Shown: in pieces, positions 19,736-33,000 of the stretch
Numbering within the stretch: the first letter of the stretch is position 1
Layout: each line of letters begins with the position of its first letter
From: Diphasiastrum complanatum
Lineage: Eukaryota; Streptophyta; Lycopodiopsida; Lycopodiales; Lycopodiaceae
Assembly: GCA_029204225.1 (NCBI GenBank)
Contig: CM055103.1
Location: 5,888,852 to 5,952,851, forward strand
Length of the DNA: 64,000 nucleotides
Direction: 5' to 3'
Program-made: the position numbers and the translations under genes
Notes under the pieces: model-generated
Databases searched by the model: none
What the model saw: the letters and a program-made list of their open reading frames with translations, nothing else
Told to the model about the DNA's origin: nothing

Positions 19736-20640
19736 TTGATTGGTTTTTACAACGTCTTCGTTAACAAAAGATAGGCTGCACAAAACAGAAAATTACCAAA
19801 GGTCATGCCTTTTTGCAGGATCTTTATAATCCAAACCTAAGGCCAATAAGGTGCTACCTACCTGTCTTCTCACTCATTTTCTCAATCAGAGGTTGAATGT
19901 GGACATGGCAAAAAAGTACAACACCAAGAAAAGTCTTGGAACATGCCCTTGCAAATTCAAACCCTCCCTATCCGAAAGCAAACGCATAGACACCAACCTC
20001 AGTCAAATATGACGAAGACAACTCTAGTAGCTAAACATTTAAGGTAAAGGAGCTTGATCACCGTTAGTATAGAAAAAACATATGTCAAACATTTGCAATG
20101 GCAATCGGAAAAACACAATGACAAAGTGGGTCTTATGACTATAATAAGTTGCAAAGTTGAGTTCATTCTAACAGCACCACAATTTATGCAAGGATTTTGG
20201 CCTCTTATACCTTCCGCTCACTCTCCATTGTTCCAGAAAAAATGTAGCCCAAAAAACCCTAAGGAGATTTAGTCTGACGTTTTTCCAACAAAAAAATTGA
20301 GAATTTTTTAAGGTTTAGGGAACTGGTACGCTGAGTTCTAGAATGTTCATTTTGGAACGCTGACAGCCCAGAATGCCGTTTTGGTGCAACTTAGATTAGG
20401 TTGATTGACACATTGAAAGTTCTTATATGTTCTTTGTTGGGAAAAGTTACATGTCCCTTGTGCCTAATATAATTGTTGGACTGTCAAAATACTGACCTAC
20501 AAAGGGAAAAGCTAGCAATTACAAGATTCCATAAAGTTTCCAATGTCTTCCAGAATCTAAGCAAGTTTCCTGTAGTCTAGCAAATACACAAGCAATCAAC
20601 ACAAATCAAAAATTGAAGTGTTTGTCAGCATATAGCAGTG
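19736..20640. other. Intergenic, nothing recognised
   Basis: Lies downstream of the MORC 3' end. No clear gene. Around 20320-20400 there is a stretch with GTTCTAGAATGTTC and an ending GCAACTTAGATTAGGTT that recalls the ends of the small elements at 8726 and 53690. Confidence 0.4.
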
Positions 20641-20759
20641 TCAGAATTGGAATGTCCTCCTTCTACCTGAGCACCGTAGAATAAATTTGATCAGGTGTCT
20701 GACAAAAATGTTGCAAGCTCTTCAATCCCATGCTTATCCTTGACAGATTGAAGAAATTT

Positions 20760-21049
20760 CTAATCATTAATGAAAATAAATTGAAACTTTAAGAGATTTA
20801 CCTCCAATGAAGATGGTAACTTGTTATGAAACCTTTGGTTCGCACTACTTAAAAGATCGTTTGAGATGCTGGTCCTCTTTCTTTCAGTTCCTAGTGTGCC
20901 AGAAGGCTCTTTCTCAGAAGATTGAATGCCTGTTCTCTCCAAGTGAGGAGGAGATCTTATTGACTTAAGTGTATTGGGTTGCAAAGCAGCTGTTGGTGTA
21001 CAGTCTGGAACAGCAGCTGATATCGTATATGAATGTTGGTGAGGCAACA
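20760..21049 (-). CDS. MORC C-terminal exon (modelled)
   Basis: An open stretch encoding a Ser/Pro-rich, poorly conserved tail ([20 protein letters not shown]..). The start after CTAGAG at 21050 is chosen because it keeps phase 1 with the previous donor. TAG at 20760-20762 ends it. That stop is followed in the same frame by 22 further sense codons and a TGA at 20691-20693, so a different 3' structure is possible. No plant-type C-terminal coiled coil is obvious. Confidence 0.55.
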
Positions 21050-24000
21050 CTCTAGTAAGACTATTTAAAACAAAAGCAGTGACATTATACTAATAGAAAA
21101 CAGCAAAGAACAAAACTCTTGATTGATCTTGCTTGATAGCAACTTTAGCAAGCCTTGAAATATTAAATCCATCAAGCTGACTGGTTCCAGCAAGAATCAT
21201 CTGCAGTTACAGTAGAAATAATCAAAGTGGAGGTCAGATATTTCACCTTGAGGTACTGTAGAATTTACAGCAGTAGCTTCAGGCATCTTATTCTTCACTT
21301 GCTTTTGGCTGTTGTTGACGTAACCTATCAGATGGCAGTTTTGGTGCCTGCATGAGAAAGGAAATTCAATGCAGTCAATCTACAGGATCAGGGTAATAAG
21401 CTCTAAAATCTGTTTGACCACTGCCAACTACTGAGCAGCCTTGTCATCTACTGCACAAGCTTAGAAAGGAGTCAAAATTCAGACCAATATTTTTTCTGCA
21501 TGTGCAGCAATCGACCCTCTAGGCGTGCAAGTACAGTAGTTTTCTCAAATCCTTGCTTATCATGTGCAGGCTCAACAAAATTTGCCTCTAAAAAACCTGT
21601 ACAGCCAATCCGTTTAGAGTTCTCATTTCCACACAAAATTCGATATTCTTCTTTGCAGAAGGGGCATACAACTGCAAAAAATTTGTCCTAACGATGCAAA
21701 ACATGGGCTTAAATGATGTGAAAAAAACAGGATTGCAATACAGAGTACTGCATCAAATTTCATGCAGTGACGGTACCTATAACCCCTCGCCCTTGACTGC
21801 TTGAAGAATTCCATATTCTCCAAAAAGGCTGCACTTTTCAAATGGCAATCGCTATGCATCATTCAGCAACAGAACTAAAAAAATGGATGACTTCTGAAAT
21901 CTTCAAATATGCAAAATACTAGATACGATTTTCTTGACAATGTGTTAATATCTTCTTACTATTACTTTCTTTACACACTAGTACTACAAAACATAGAAGA
22001 ACTAAATAAAGCAATAAGTAAAAAACTGCAATACGATTCTTTGAAATATAGGAAAAAGACCTGTACGGTTGACCTTAATGAGACGGTTTTTGTGGTAAAC
22101 ATTGAAACCTTGAACGTCCACGTGTTTCTCGGCATCTTTAACAAACCCTACAGTTACTTTAGTCATCGTCTGCACAAATGTCAATTCAAAATAATTAGTA
22201 TAAACGTTCTACAGGTCAATGCATATCCAAAGCTCTTTCAAGGATAATACATCAAGAAACATACTGCTCAAGCAGTAGTATCCAGGTCTAAAAGATCATT
22301 CCAAATGTGTAAGGACTTTCACGCATGCTCTTAAAACATGTGGCTGTTTGCAAAGCAGTTACTTTTTTGGCAATATCTGAAGAAGAAGGATTCATAGTCC
22401 AGAAATTGCACAGAGGATAGATTCTGAATTTTTTTAATCATGGAAAAACTTTGCATGATATATGCAAGCGCATGAACAAGATCGGTCGTTTTAAATCATG
22501 ATCTATGTCCGTATGAGGAAAGTTCATAGCATATTAACAGTTTAAAGAAAAACTATGTCCTTATGAAGAACAGCAAATCTGATTTTCCATCGATGCAAAC
22601 GAAGGTTCTCTAATTGGAATATCATGATACACTTCAAAATAGTGGCCATGACAAAATTCAAAAAAACTTGATGAAAAGTAAAGTGCTATGTTACATTTGT
22701 AATTTGAGCCTCCATTGCTCCTTGAGGCCGATATGTGATAATCTCCTTGTGTATCATATCATCCACCAGATTGTGATGTTCAACTTGCTTTCCTCTCATA
22801 ATAATGCGAAACTTTTTTGGTAGTCGCAAGTACAAAATAGATACATAGCTCTGCATCAAAAGACCATACACTGCATATATTAACCAAAGTTTGTTGCAAT
22901 GAAGAACAGTAGTTCGTTAAAAAACTTGGCAATCCGACTTCTAATCTACATGCTTTATTACGGCAATTTATAGTATTTAAGTTCTGCAATTATGAAAAGT
23001 GAAACATGCTATTACTATTTCCTGATCTTTTTAAAAAAAAACAACCAAAAAGCCATAGAAAATAATGAGAAAGGTGATGGGAAATCTTCTTTTGATCATT
23101 AAGTCTTCAAAATTCCACATAACCAAAAGGCAGAAACTTTGCAGGACATCAAATGATTTGGCAATGAAAAAATGTACGATGAACTTTCATAGTCTATCTC
23201 CTACCCTCAAGGAGTGTTGATACGTAAGATAATGTCTAGAGTTTGGCAATTCTTTAGCCATTGCAATTTTCTTTTCATCCCGATTCACTCCTCTAAGTTG
23301 GATATCCTGAAACACGACAGTTTCAGTCACACATGGTCAATTAATACTCAAACAATCAGGTCAAATTGGCCTAAGACTTTCTTTCAGATAGGAATGTATG
23401 AATCATACACGAGGATCAGCATCAAAGTCTAGCTCAAGCTTTCCTTCATCATCTTCCCACAAATTGTAGACAATAATCTTGGTCCCATGATCTTTCATCC
23501 CACTAAACTGTGAACAGGAAAACACAATGACTGTTAAAAATATGCGTCATGCAAGTAAACTGAATACTCACAAAGCAAAGTACATAAAGGTCTAAAACCT
23601 GATATCTTGAATTTCTTTTAAATCTTCACTAGTACTAGCCACACAAGTCTTGCTGCCAAATGTGAGCAGGTGCAGATCTGGAACTTGTGCAATTCTAAAG
23701 CAGGTCTGCACAGTCCAAGTCTTGCGGAGATTTTACTCATGCGATACAAAAATCAAGGAATATTTAAAGATGACATCAGAGCAAACACGCATGCACACCG
23801 TCAAGTGCTTTCTAGACAAGACAAGACAAATTCCTCCACACACCAACTATATATTCACATTAACATCAAGATAAAATGGAAGTGTACATAAGTAGTAGCT
23901 AAGGGCTTGAAGAAGATTCGCCCAACTGTCTAGAACTTATAGCGAGAAAGTGACTGTAAAAGAGACGGTAAGTAACCATGAAAGAAACGGTTAATAATTG

Positions 24001-27000
24001 CCTTTCTAACTCTCTCCCTTTATAATTAACGTTTACAAGGCTATTAACAAAGAACATAGTTACTTGGAATACAAAAAAATTTGAAATATACATTATCATG
24101 ACATTGCAAGTAAGACAAAAACATATCCCTCTACTTTTCCCGCATTTCAAGTTATTGCTCTATGCCAAGCTTCACCCTAAAGGTTTCAAATTTGTCCTTG
24201 CTTAGCGACTTTGTGAATACATCAGCCAATTGTAAAGCAGTACTACAATGAATCACATCTGTCTTCTGAACAAAGCTTCTCATTACCATTGCCATGAAAC
24301 CATATTGCATTTAGATCTGAAACCTGCCAACATTCTCTTCACAAAACATGATTGTACCTTTGGTTTGTCTTATGCCGATTTCACTAAACAGCTGACGTAG
24401 CCAAATTGCTTCTTGTGTTCCTGAACATAATGTCTTATACCAGCTTCTGAATGATACAGTGTCTTGCTTTTTGCTCGACCAAGAGAAACAACTGTTGTCA
24501 ATATCAAAAGCATAACCGGTAGTTGATATCCCATCATCTATGCTACCAGCCCAGTCAGCATCCCCAGTCAACGTCCACATAACTTTTCAGCTTAGGTAGA
24601 TCATATTGTCTTGAATAGACTAGACCAAGATTATGTGTGCCTTTCACGTACCTCAGAATGCGATTGGCTGTTTTCCAATGTTCCATAGTCGATGCTGCCA
24701 TGAATTGACTAACCAAGCTTACAGCATAACTGATATCTAGTGGTGAGATATATAAGACTCCCAACAAGTTGACGACATAAACTACTATCTACTAAACCAC
24801 TATCATCAACACAAGTTAGCTTTTTACTAATCTCACTAGGCAAAGTCAAGGGCTTGCAATCCGACATATGAAATCTCTCTAAAACTTCATGAGCGTGCTT
24901 ACAAATGACATCTGATACACCACACGAGATGGTGCATCTGCCACACGATTCTCGACACCTTTCTTGCACCGAATCTCCATTAGGAATTCCTGCATGAGCT
25001 CAGACCATCTGGCTTGCCGGCCTCTAAGGTTTCATTGCTTACAAAATTATCTCAAGGTATCATGATCAATGAATACCTCAAATTTCGATCCATACAAATA
25101 ATGCCTCCATGCTTTTAATGCAAGAACTATGGCATACAACTCCTTTCATGAGTTGGATAATTTTTATGTGCATGGTTGAGCTTCTTGCTCTCAAAGGCCA
25201 CAGGCCTACTCTCTTGCATCAAAACTGCTCCCAGAACAATGTCACTCGCATCCATATCTATAACATAGGGCTTGAGGGTCTACAATCTTTAGAGTGACGC
25301 ACTCAGCAATAGCTTGCTTCAGCTGATCAAAGCTTGCTTGCTTTTGGTGATCTACTTAAGAAAGAAGTAAACCATTATGTGACACATTGTTTTAAGTGTC
25401 AAGTTAATAAGGCTGAGAGGATTAAAGTGCCTGGATTATTACGCCCGTTACTTATACCAGAAGGGCGATGGGAGAGTATTTCCATGGATTCTATTACACA
25501 TTCACCACGTACGCAGCAGCAACATACTGCTATCCTAGTTGTGGTTGATAGACTCACTAAAATGGCTCATTTTATCCCAACTAATAATAAGATTGATGCA
25601 CCTGGTACGGCTGATTTGTTTATACAGCATGTATTCAGACTTCATGAAATACCTAGATCCATTGTGTCTGATAGGGATTCTCGTTTTATTGGCAGCTTTT
25701 GGACTGAAGTATTTGAGAAGTTAGAGGTGCAGCTGGGAATGAGTAGTTCTGATCATCCTGAAACAGATGGGCAGACTGAGAGAGTTAACCAAACCTTGGA
25801 AGACATGCTTAGGGCGTATGTGAGTGAAAGGCAAACGCAATGGGAACATTACTTACCATTGTCAGAGTTTGCCTATAATGAATGAAGATGAGTCCTTTCG
25901 AGCTAAATTATGGTTTTAGACTAGCCAGTCCAAGTACTATAGGTATGCCTCATAAGACACCTAGTGCAATAGAATCTCTAATTCACATGCAACAGATGTT
26001 GGAATCAGCAAAGGAAAATGTAAAAGCGGCAATGGATCGGGGAAAGACATGTGCCGATCTGGATCGTACGCCAAGAGAGTTCGAGGAAGGAGACATGGTG
26101 TTTCTCATTCCAAAGGACTCGAAAACCCTGAAGACAGGGAAGTGTTATAAGTTGTCACCTAGATACTGTGAACCGTGGAAAATTGTTAAAAAGATTAATA
26201 GCGTTGCTTGTGAATTGGATCTGCCTGTTGGTTGTAAGGTTCATCGTGTTTTTCATGTTTCACGCTTAAAGAAGGTTTTACATGTTGGTGATAACTTGTT
26301 GGCTGATGGCCTTGTATTGTTTTAGGAGCATGGGGAGGTGATGCATGGACTAGCGAGAGTATCGGACCGGAGACAAAGACGGCTGCGGAATCGTTTGCTC
26401 CGTGAGTACTTGGTTGGAGATAGGGTCTCATGAGAGTCTGTTGGACCGACCTCCTAAAAAGTAGAAAGGGTTGACCGGTCAACGTGACACGTGTCATATG
26501 CTCACTGGGACACTTGGTCCAGTGCATGGGTGACACTTGTCGGAAGGTCAATGGACAGGACATGTGTCATATGCTCACTGGGACACTTGGTCCAATGCAT
26601 GTGTGACACGTGTCAGATTGTTCACCTACTAGCTTGCCTATATGTCAAGGTACTGCCAAGTGGCAAGTGTCAACTATGCATGGAGTTTGCCATGTGTCGA
26701 CGTCAGGATGTGTCAAGGTTAAGGGGTGTTAGTGTGAGCCTTGCCAAGCATTCCCGATCTTATTCCTATGTAGCTATGGTTGGGAAGAGACTTGCAGCAA
26801 AGCTCTCATGTTTGCTTGTTGATCTATGTACATTTGCTTGAGATTAATAAATTAACGAATTTGCTGGGTAATTATATGTATTTACCCATCAGAATTTGAC
26901 CTCACAAAAAGAGAAAGTAGCTATCTATGAGACCATACCACGCACGCGGTGCTTGCTTTAGAGTATATAACACCTTCCGCTGCTTGCATACTTTATTCTC

Positions 27001-30000
27001 TTGGCCCTTGATTGCATGGCCAACATATAAACTTCCTCTTCTAAGTCGTCATTCAGAAACGCCGATTTCAAGTCCATTTGGTCAAATATAAACCTAATGT
27101 GATCACTAAACGCAAAGTAGTCCACTTTACCATAGGAGCAAATGTTTCTTCATCGTCGATACCTTTGCTTTGCTCATAGCCTTTGACCACCAACCGGGCC
27201 TTGTACTTTGCGATTGATCCATTGACATGAAATTTGGTTTTATACGCCCATTTATTGTCAATGAGTCTCTTGTTTGGAGATAGGTCAACAAGCTCCCAAG
27301 TACCATCTATCTTAATGGAGTCCAGCTCTTCAACGTTGTTCGTATTGAGTAATTTTCTACATTGTTAAGCTCTTCAAAACTTCTACTTTATTGCCCCTTG
27401 CCATACCTTCGAGTTGTTCGCCTCCTCAAAGGATGTTGGTTCTTGACATTGGAGAATGTCGCTCATAAGGTACCATCTTGGTACCTTTTGTTATGATGAA
27501 ACACTTCTTGGAGAATAGGTATCCCGAGGAGTGTCTTGATTCTTCCTCTTGTAACCTGCAAGATCGACCTTCTTGGCTCCAATCGGCAAGTATCTTCCCC
27601 TTCACTCGCTAATGGGAGGGGAGGGGTTCAATCATGGTCTTCATGCTCATCACGATGATCTTGCTCAACTTCACGAGGTATGAGTTCTTCATCCTCCTCC
27701 AAGATTGTAGGAAATTTCCCACCTTCACCACTAGTATCTGAATCACTTGATTCCTCTATCATATGCATCTCATCGAAGATCACATCATTGCTAATGTTGT
27801 TCTTGCATGTTATTGGATCAAAGCACCAATTTGCTTTTGTCTTCTCATCGTATCCAACAAGCACACATTTAATGGACTTTGCATCAAGCTTGTTCCTCTC
27901 CTATTTGGCACACACACATAAGCTTTCCACCCTAAAATGCAAAATTTCAACACCTTAGGGTTCAAACTCGTAAAAGTCTCTCTTCAGGAGTTACATTGGG
28001 AACCTCGATAGCAAGGCTCCTATTTTGCAAGAATGTTGCGGTATTACAAGCTTCCGAACAATAAAAATTTGCCAAACCCATTTGTTTCATCATTGATCGT
28101 GCTCTTCACACAATGGTGCGATTCTTCCTTTCCGCTACATTGCTATGTGGTGTATGTGCTTGTGTAAACTACGTCTTTATTCTATGCTCCTTGCAAAAAG
28201 CTTCAAATTCACCTAATTTGTATTCGCCCCCTCTATCTGATCTTAGCACTTTGATGTGTGCTTCCATCTGATTCTCCACTAAAGCCTTGAATTCCTTGAA
28301 ACAAGTCAATGCATTTGATTTGTTTTTCAAGAAGTAGATCCATGTCTTCCTGGGGCAATCGTCTATAAAAGTCATGAATGACATGGTCTTCATTGGACCG
28401 CATAGGTAGCTATGACTTAGCTCAAGTACCTTCTTAGCCCTAGCTACGCCGCCCTTCTTAAACTTCTCCCTATGGTGCTTTACCATCACGCAACGAATGT
28501 TGCTCATCCTGCAAGCTTGGTAATCCCATCACCATCTTCAACTTGCTCATTAAACACAAGCCACCATACTTCAAATGGCCCATCCTGCGATGCCACAATT
28601 TCAATTTGAAGTTGTGATCCATGTCTTTCATCAAGCATCCGTCCTTGACAAATTCAACCTTCAAGCGTTGGTTTTCCATGACCCCAACTGAAAGCAAGCT
28701 TTTCTTCAACCCTGGCACGTAGAGTACATTAGAAATATGCCTTTACCCTTCCATTTGGAAACTATACTGGTACATTGCCCACTCCTTGAATCTAGCACTC
28801 CTGCCCATTGGCTTGTGTAACCTTTTTCCCATCATTGATTGGTGCACCCGAGTCAATGAACCATCTCGCATCATCATTGATTTTTGATGCCAATGCCAAT
28901 GAGAACACATCGGTCTCTCCTCTTCATCATCCTCTTCAGCTAGATTGCCTTGTTGCTTCATTTTCTTGGGCATCAGTTTTAAAGAAAGGCACCAAACCAA
29001 GCGCCCCCATCTCTTCAATCATTTCAGCCACCATTTTGGAAGAGAAATCTCGAGACCAAAAAGCCCACAACATTAGGGTTCGCAGGATCCCGGATACACA
29101 GGATGCCATAATTGAAGCCAAACGCTTCCTCGACACCACACTACGACACAGGACAGACGGACTAGATACCGCATGGAGGACCACCAAAGATGCAGCCACT
29201 TGTTATCCGTTTTACTTCCTTGGAGAGTCACAGAGAGACTTTGCGGTGCAGAGCTAAGCTACGTGGTACCACTATCTATATGGATGATGACCTCACATAT
29301 ATCCAAGTGGAGGAGAGGCGTAAGGCCTTTCAGGCGGCTCTCGAGTCTGGCAAACAGGTTATCTATCGGGATGGACGGGTACACTTTTTTGATGTGCTCC
29401 TAGCAGCTCTCAGTGCTAGGGATTTGCGCTCCCTGGGTTCGGGAGTGCCTCGGGGCCCTATCCACAACATCTCTATGGAACTATGATGGTATACACTCAT
29501 CGTCCACAACTGGAGACCTTATTGATTTCATCACTAGTCAAGATTTATTGCTTTTTATGGAGACACATGAGAGTCAAGAGAGAGGACTATCATTTTCCCA
29601 GGATACAGATAGGATTTTGTGTACAAACCTGAGACTAGATCAGCTAGTGGTCGTGGATCCGGAGGTGTTGCATGCTGATACAGGGACTCTCTTCATCCAA
29701 GCATCGAGTTCATCAGACATGACGAGCATCTTTTGTTGAGGGCATAAGTTCACCCTACCTTGATTTATTCACAGACCAGGGAGATATTTTCCTCACTGGG
29801 GATTTTAATGCTCGAACCTCCTCAAAGTTTATGACACCACCGACTAGCTCCGTGTTCATGCCCTTAACAGTGATGAGATGGGAGTTACCAGGATTTCCAA
29901 GGACAGCTTGGGACTTATTACCCCATATGGTGAGTATTTATTACAATTTAAAGAGGCCCATGAGTTAGCCATTTATAATGGCCTAACTTGCAGGCCGGAT

Positions 30001-33000
30001 TCGGGCAAATATACTTGTCATCCTCACAGTGGTGGACATAGTGTCGTTGATTATCTCATGCCATCCTCCATACCTCTATTTTCATATCTCTCCCACCACC
30101 CTCTTTGATCACTCTTTTCTCTCCTTCGCTATTGGCCGCCTCCCACCTCCCCAGTCATCCTCCCAACCCGTGCTTACCTGTGCAACCAAATATACATTCA
30201 GGCCTCTGTAAGGAAAGTGTCTTGTTGACATTCTCTTCAGCTCTTCTTCGAGCGCTTTTTGGCGTGAGTTTATCCCTCGTGCTCCACGCAGTTTCCACCC
30301 TTTCCGCAGCTCCATTTTGTTGAGGCGTATTTGTGCTTGCAAATTGTCTCTTCATACCATGATCCTTGTAAAACACCTGAAATTCCGCTCTCCGTAAAAA
30401 GCATAGTATCTTGATTTGTTATCTATTTCTTTCTCCACCTGTGTCTTAAAGCATGTGAAATACTTAAATGCTTCGCTCTTATTCTTGAGAAGATAGATCC
30501 ACGTCTTCCTAGAATAGTCATCCACAAACACCATGAAGTAGCTTGCTCCCCCATTAGACCGAGTTCTCATAGGACCACACAAATCTATATGAACAAGTTC
30601 TAGACCATTTCTAGCCCTGAATGTACTAGACGAAAATTTCTTCATATGATGTTTCCCTAACACACAGCCACAAACCTTGTGATAACAAACAACTTGAGGT
30701 TAATCTGTAACCATGTTGTATATCCTCAAGTCTTGTAGGCTTTTGTAATTCAGATGTCCAAACCTCTCGTGCCACAACTTACTCAATGATCCAATATCTG
30801 CAATGCTTGCATGATGACCCATCACCTGAGCCTAAAGTTTGTACAATCTTCCTACAAGTATGCCCTCAACAACTACTTCATTATCCTTCCTCTTGATGAG
30901 ACACTGCTCTTCATCAGACTGCACCACCATGTGTTGCTTCGCTATAGCTGATATTTGAGAGTGAGTTCTTCTTGATTCCTAATACATAAAGCACGTCCTT
31001 TATATCTCCAATCTTCTCTAAAGGTAGTTGAACTTACTTTTCCAACTCCCTTTACATCATATGTGTAGTTGTCTCCCAACTTCACATTTGATCCATCATC
31101 TAGTTTTTGAAAACTAGACAACCACTTCTTCAGTATATCCTCCTTGGGTCCAACAACATCTCCGATGTGAGGTATGATCATACCTCTAACTGACAAGTTG
31201 ATGATATGATGAGCTTTTCTCCTCCGTCTCTGATCCACAACTCCCTAACAGTAGTAGAAGGTATCGCAACACCTGTGACGATCTCCCAATATTCCCGATC
31301 CTGGAAGATATCTTGCATCTTGAACTTCCATATGTTGTAGTTTGTTCCATCTAGCTTGCTAGACTCAGGCAACACAGCATCGTTCAATCCTGCCAATGTA
31401 TTGATCAGTAACCATGTAGAAGGCAAAGCTAGTCTGATCCACCAAGCCAATGCACTCTCTTATAGAATAACCCTCCTAGCCCAATGTGAGTTTGCATGGA
31501 TGTGTGTTACGAGCTCGTGACCAGTGCCGAACCCTAGAGAACAAAGATAGGTCAGATACCACAGTCAGGGTCGTGTCCAGCGTACACGACCAACAGGGCA
31601 AGACAATGTGAGTAGTGTGCCCCAGCACGGTCCATAGACATGGCAGGCCAAACTGAAGGACCCTGTCAGCAGGACAGGGCCCCCAGTTGGGTCTTGATGA
31701 GCAATCCGCCACGTCAGTGCCACGTGGCTCACACTTGGCAGATGCATGCTACCAGTCCTCACACTGGGCTAGGAGAGGCTTACTCTATATCAAGGAGTAG
31801 GCAAGGTTGGGTGGATCAGTTAGTGTTTTCTCTACTGTGGTATTAGGATCTATTACACTGGTATCAGAGCCATCTCCATCTTTGGGAGCTAAGTAGAAGC
31901 AGTGGAGAAAGTAGATAGAGTACATAGAATCCCTTCAACTTTTCAGAAATCTAAAGAGCAGGGTCAGCGCTGGAAAATAAGCTATCTACTGAGCCAATCG
32001 TGGTGGATATCTCTGTTTTTTAGATGAGAATTGAAGTAAACCTGATGAGCAGGGCCAGCGCTGGACAGAGGGGGATTGATTGCGGATTTGCCCCTGTTGT
32101 TTGTATAGAATTTAGCGATTGGTGAATGTTTTCAAAGTAGGAAACTTGATACAGATCCAGCGCTGCAAAATCAGGTTGGAATCTCGTTTTTAAAGTGCAA
32201 AATCAGCGATTTTGGGGTGTTTTCAGGGTGGAATTTTGGGGACAGCTCCAGCGCTGCCAGAGCAGCATTCCTCCTTGATTTTTTAACGAATATTCGGCAT
32301 AACCTGAGTGAAATTAGGAGCAGGTTTCTACTACAGGTCCAGCGCTCCAAAGGCCTCTTGATATTTGGTTTCTTGGGATCATTTTGGGGGCCAAATCAGT
32401 GGTTTTCGAGCCAACAGAGTGGCTGTACAACCAGCGAGCAGGGTGACTAAGAAGTTCAGATCTTTTCAATCGTTTTTGGAGTCCAAATTCGAGAAATTCG
32501 GGTCAGACAGGTCACTGATATTTCCAAACAGCAGGTCTGAAATTCGTGGAAGAGCTAAGAAGGTTCCTCTTCGTATTTTCTTTGGAAGTACAGTCCTCAG
32601 AAACAGCTAAGTCATCTTTCCCTTCCCTTGTACAATTGTAAATTAGTCTTTCTGACTTTTTTTTCAGAAGTTAAGGTACCTCTCTTTCAGTTCTGAAAAT
32701 GACCACTCCTCAGGGACCTGATCAACCCTCAGAGAGAGGCATCGACGAAGTTGAAACAGAAGCCTTGGCTTTCAGTAAGGGGAAAGAACCAATGGAAATG
32801 GAAGAACAGGAACAATTCGCCGAATAACTCGACGAATTGGTTACCAAGGAGCAGTTTCTCCACTTGGTAACAGAAGTGGATGAACTGAAGTTGGCATTAG
32901 CCAATTTCAAGTCCAGTGTGGACGCCTTGTTCGCTGAACTCAAAGGCTAGATTTTGAGTTCCGCGAAAGGAAGCCTTCCCTCCACTTCTCAGTTGTCCCC

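Noticed and set aside
20691-20801. A 42-base terminal intron in MORC
   Set aside because: Shorter than usual plant introns; the simple model ending at TAG 20760 is preferred and the alternative is noted.
21623-21862. Minus-strand 79-codon ORF as a MORC exon
   Set aside because: The real coding here is the 52-bp exon 21777-21828 in another frame; the remainder is intron.
31471-31490. Extra inverted LTR fragment left of gypsy 3
   Set aside because: Only about 20 bases (CCTCCTAGCCCAATGTGAG) resemble the LTR interior; too short to call.
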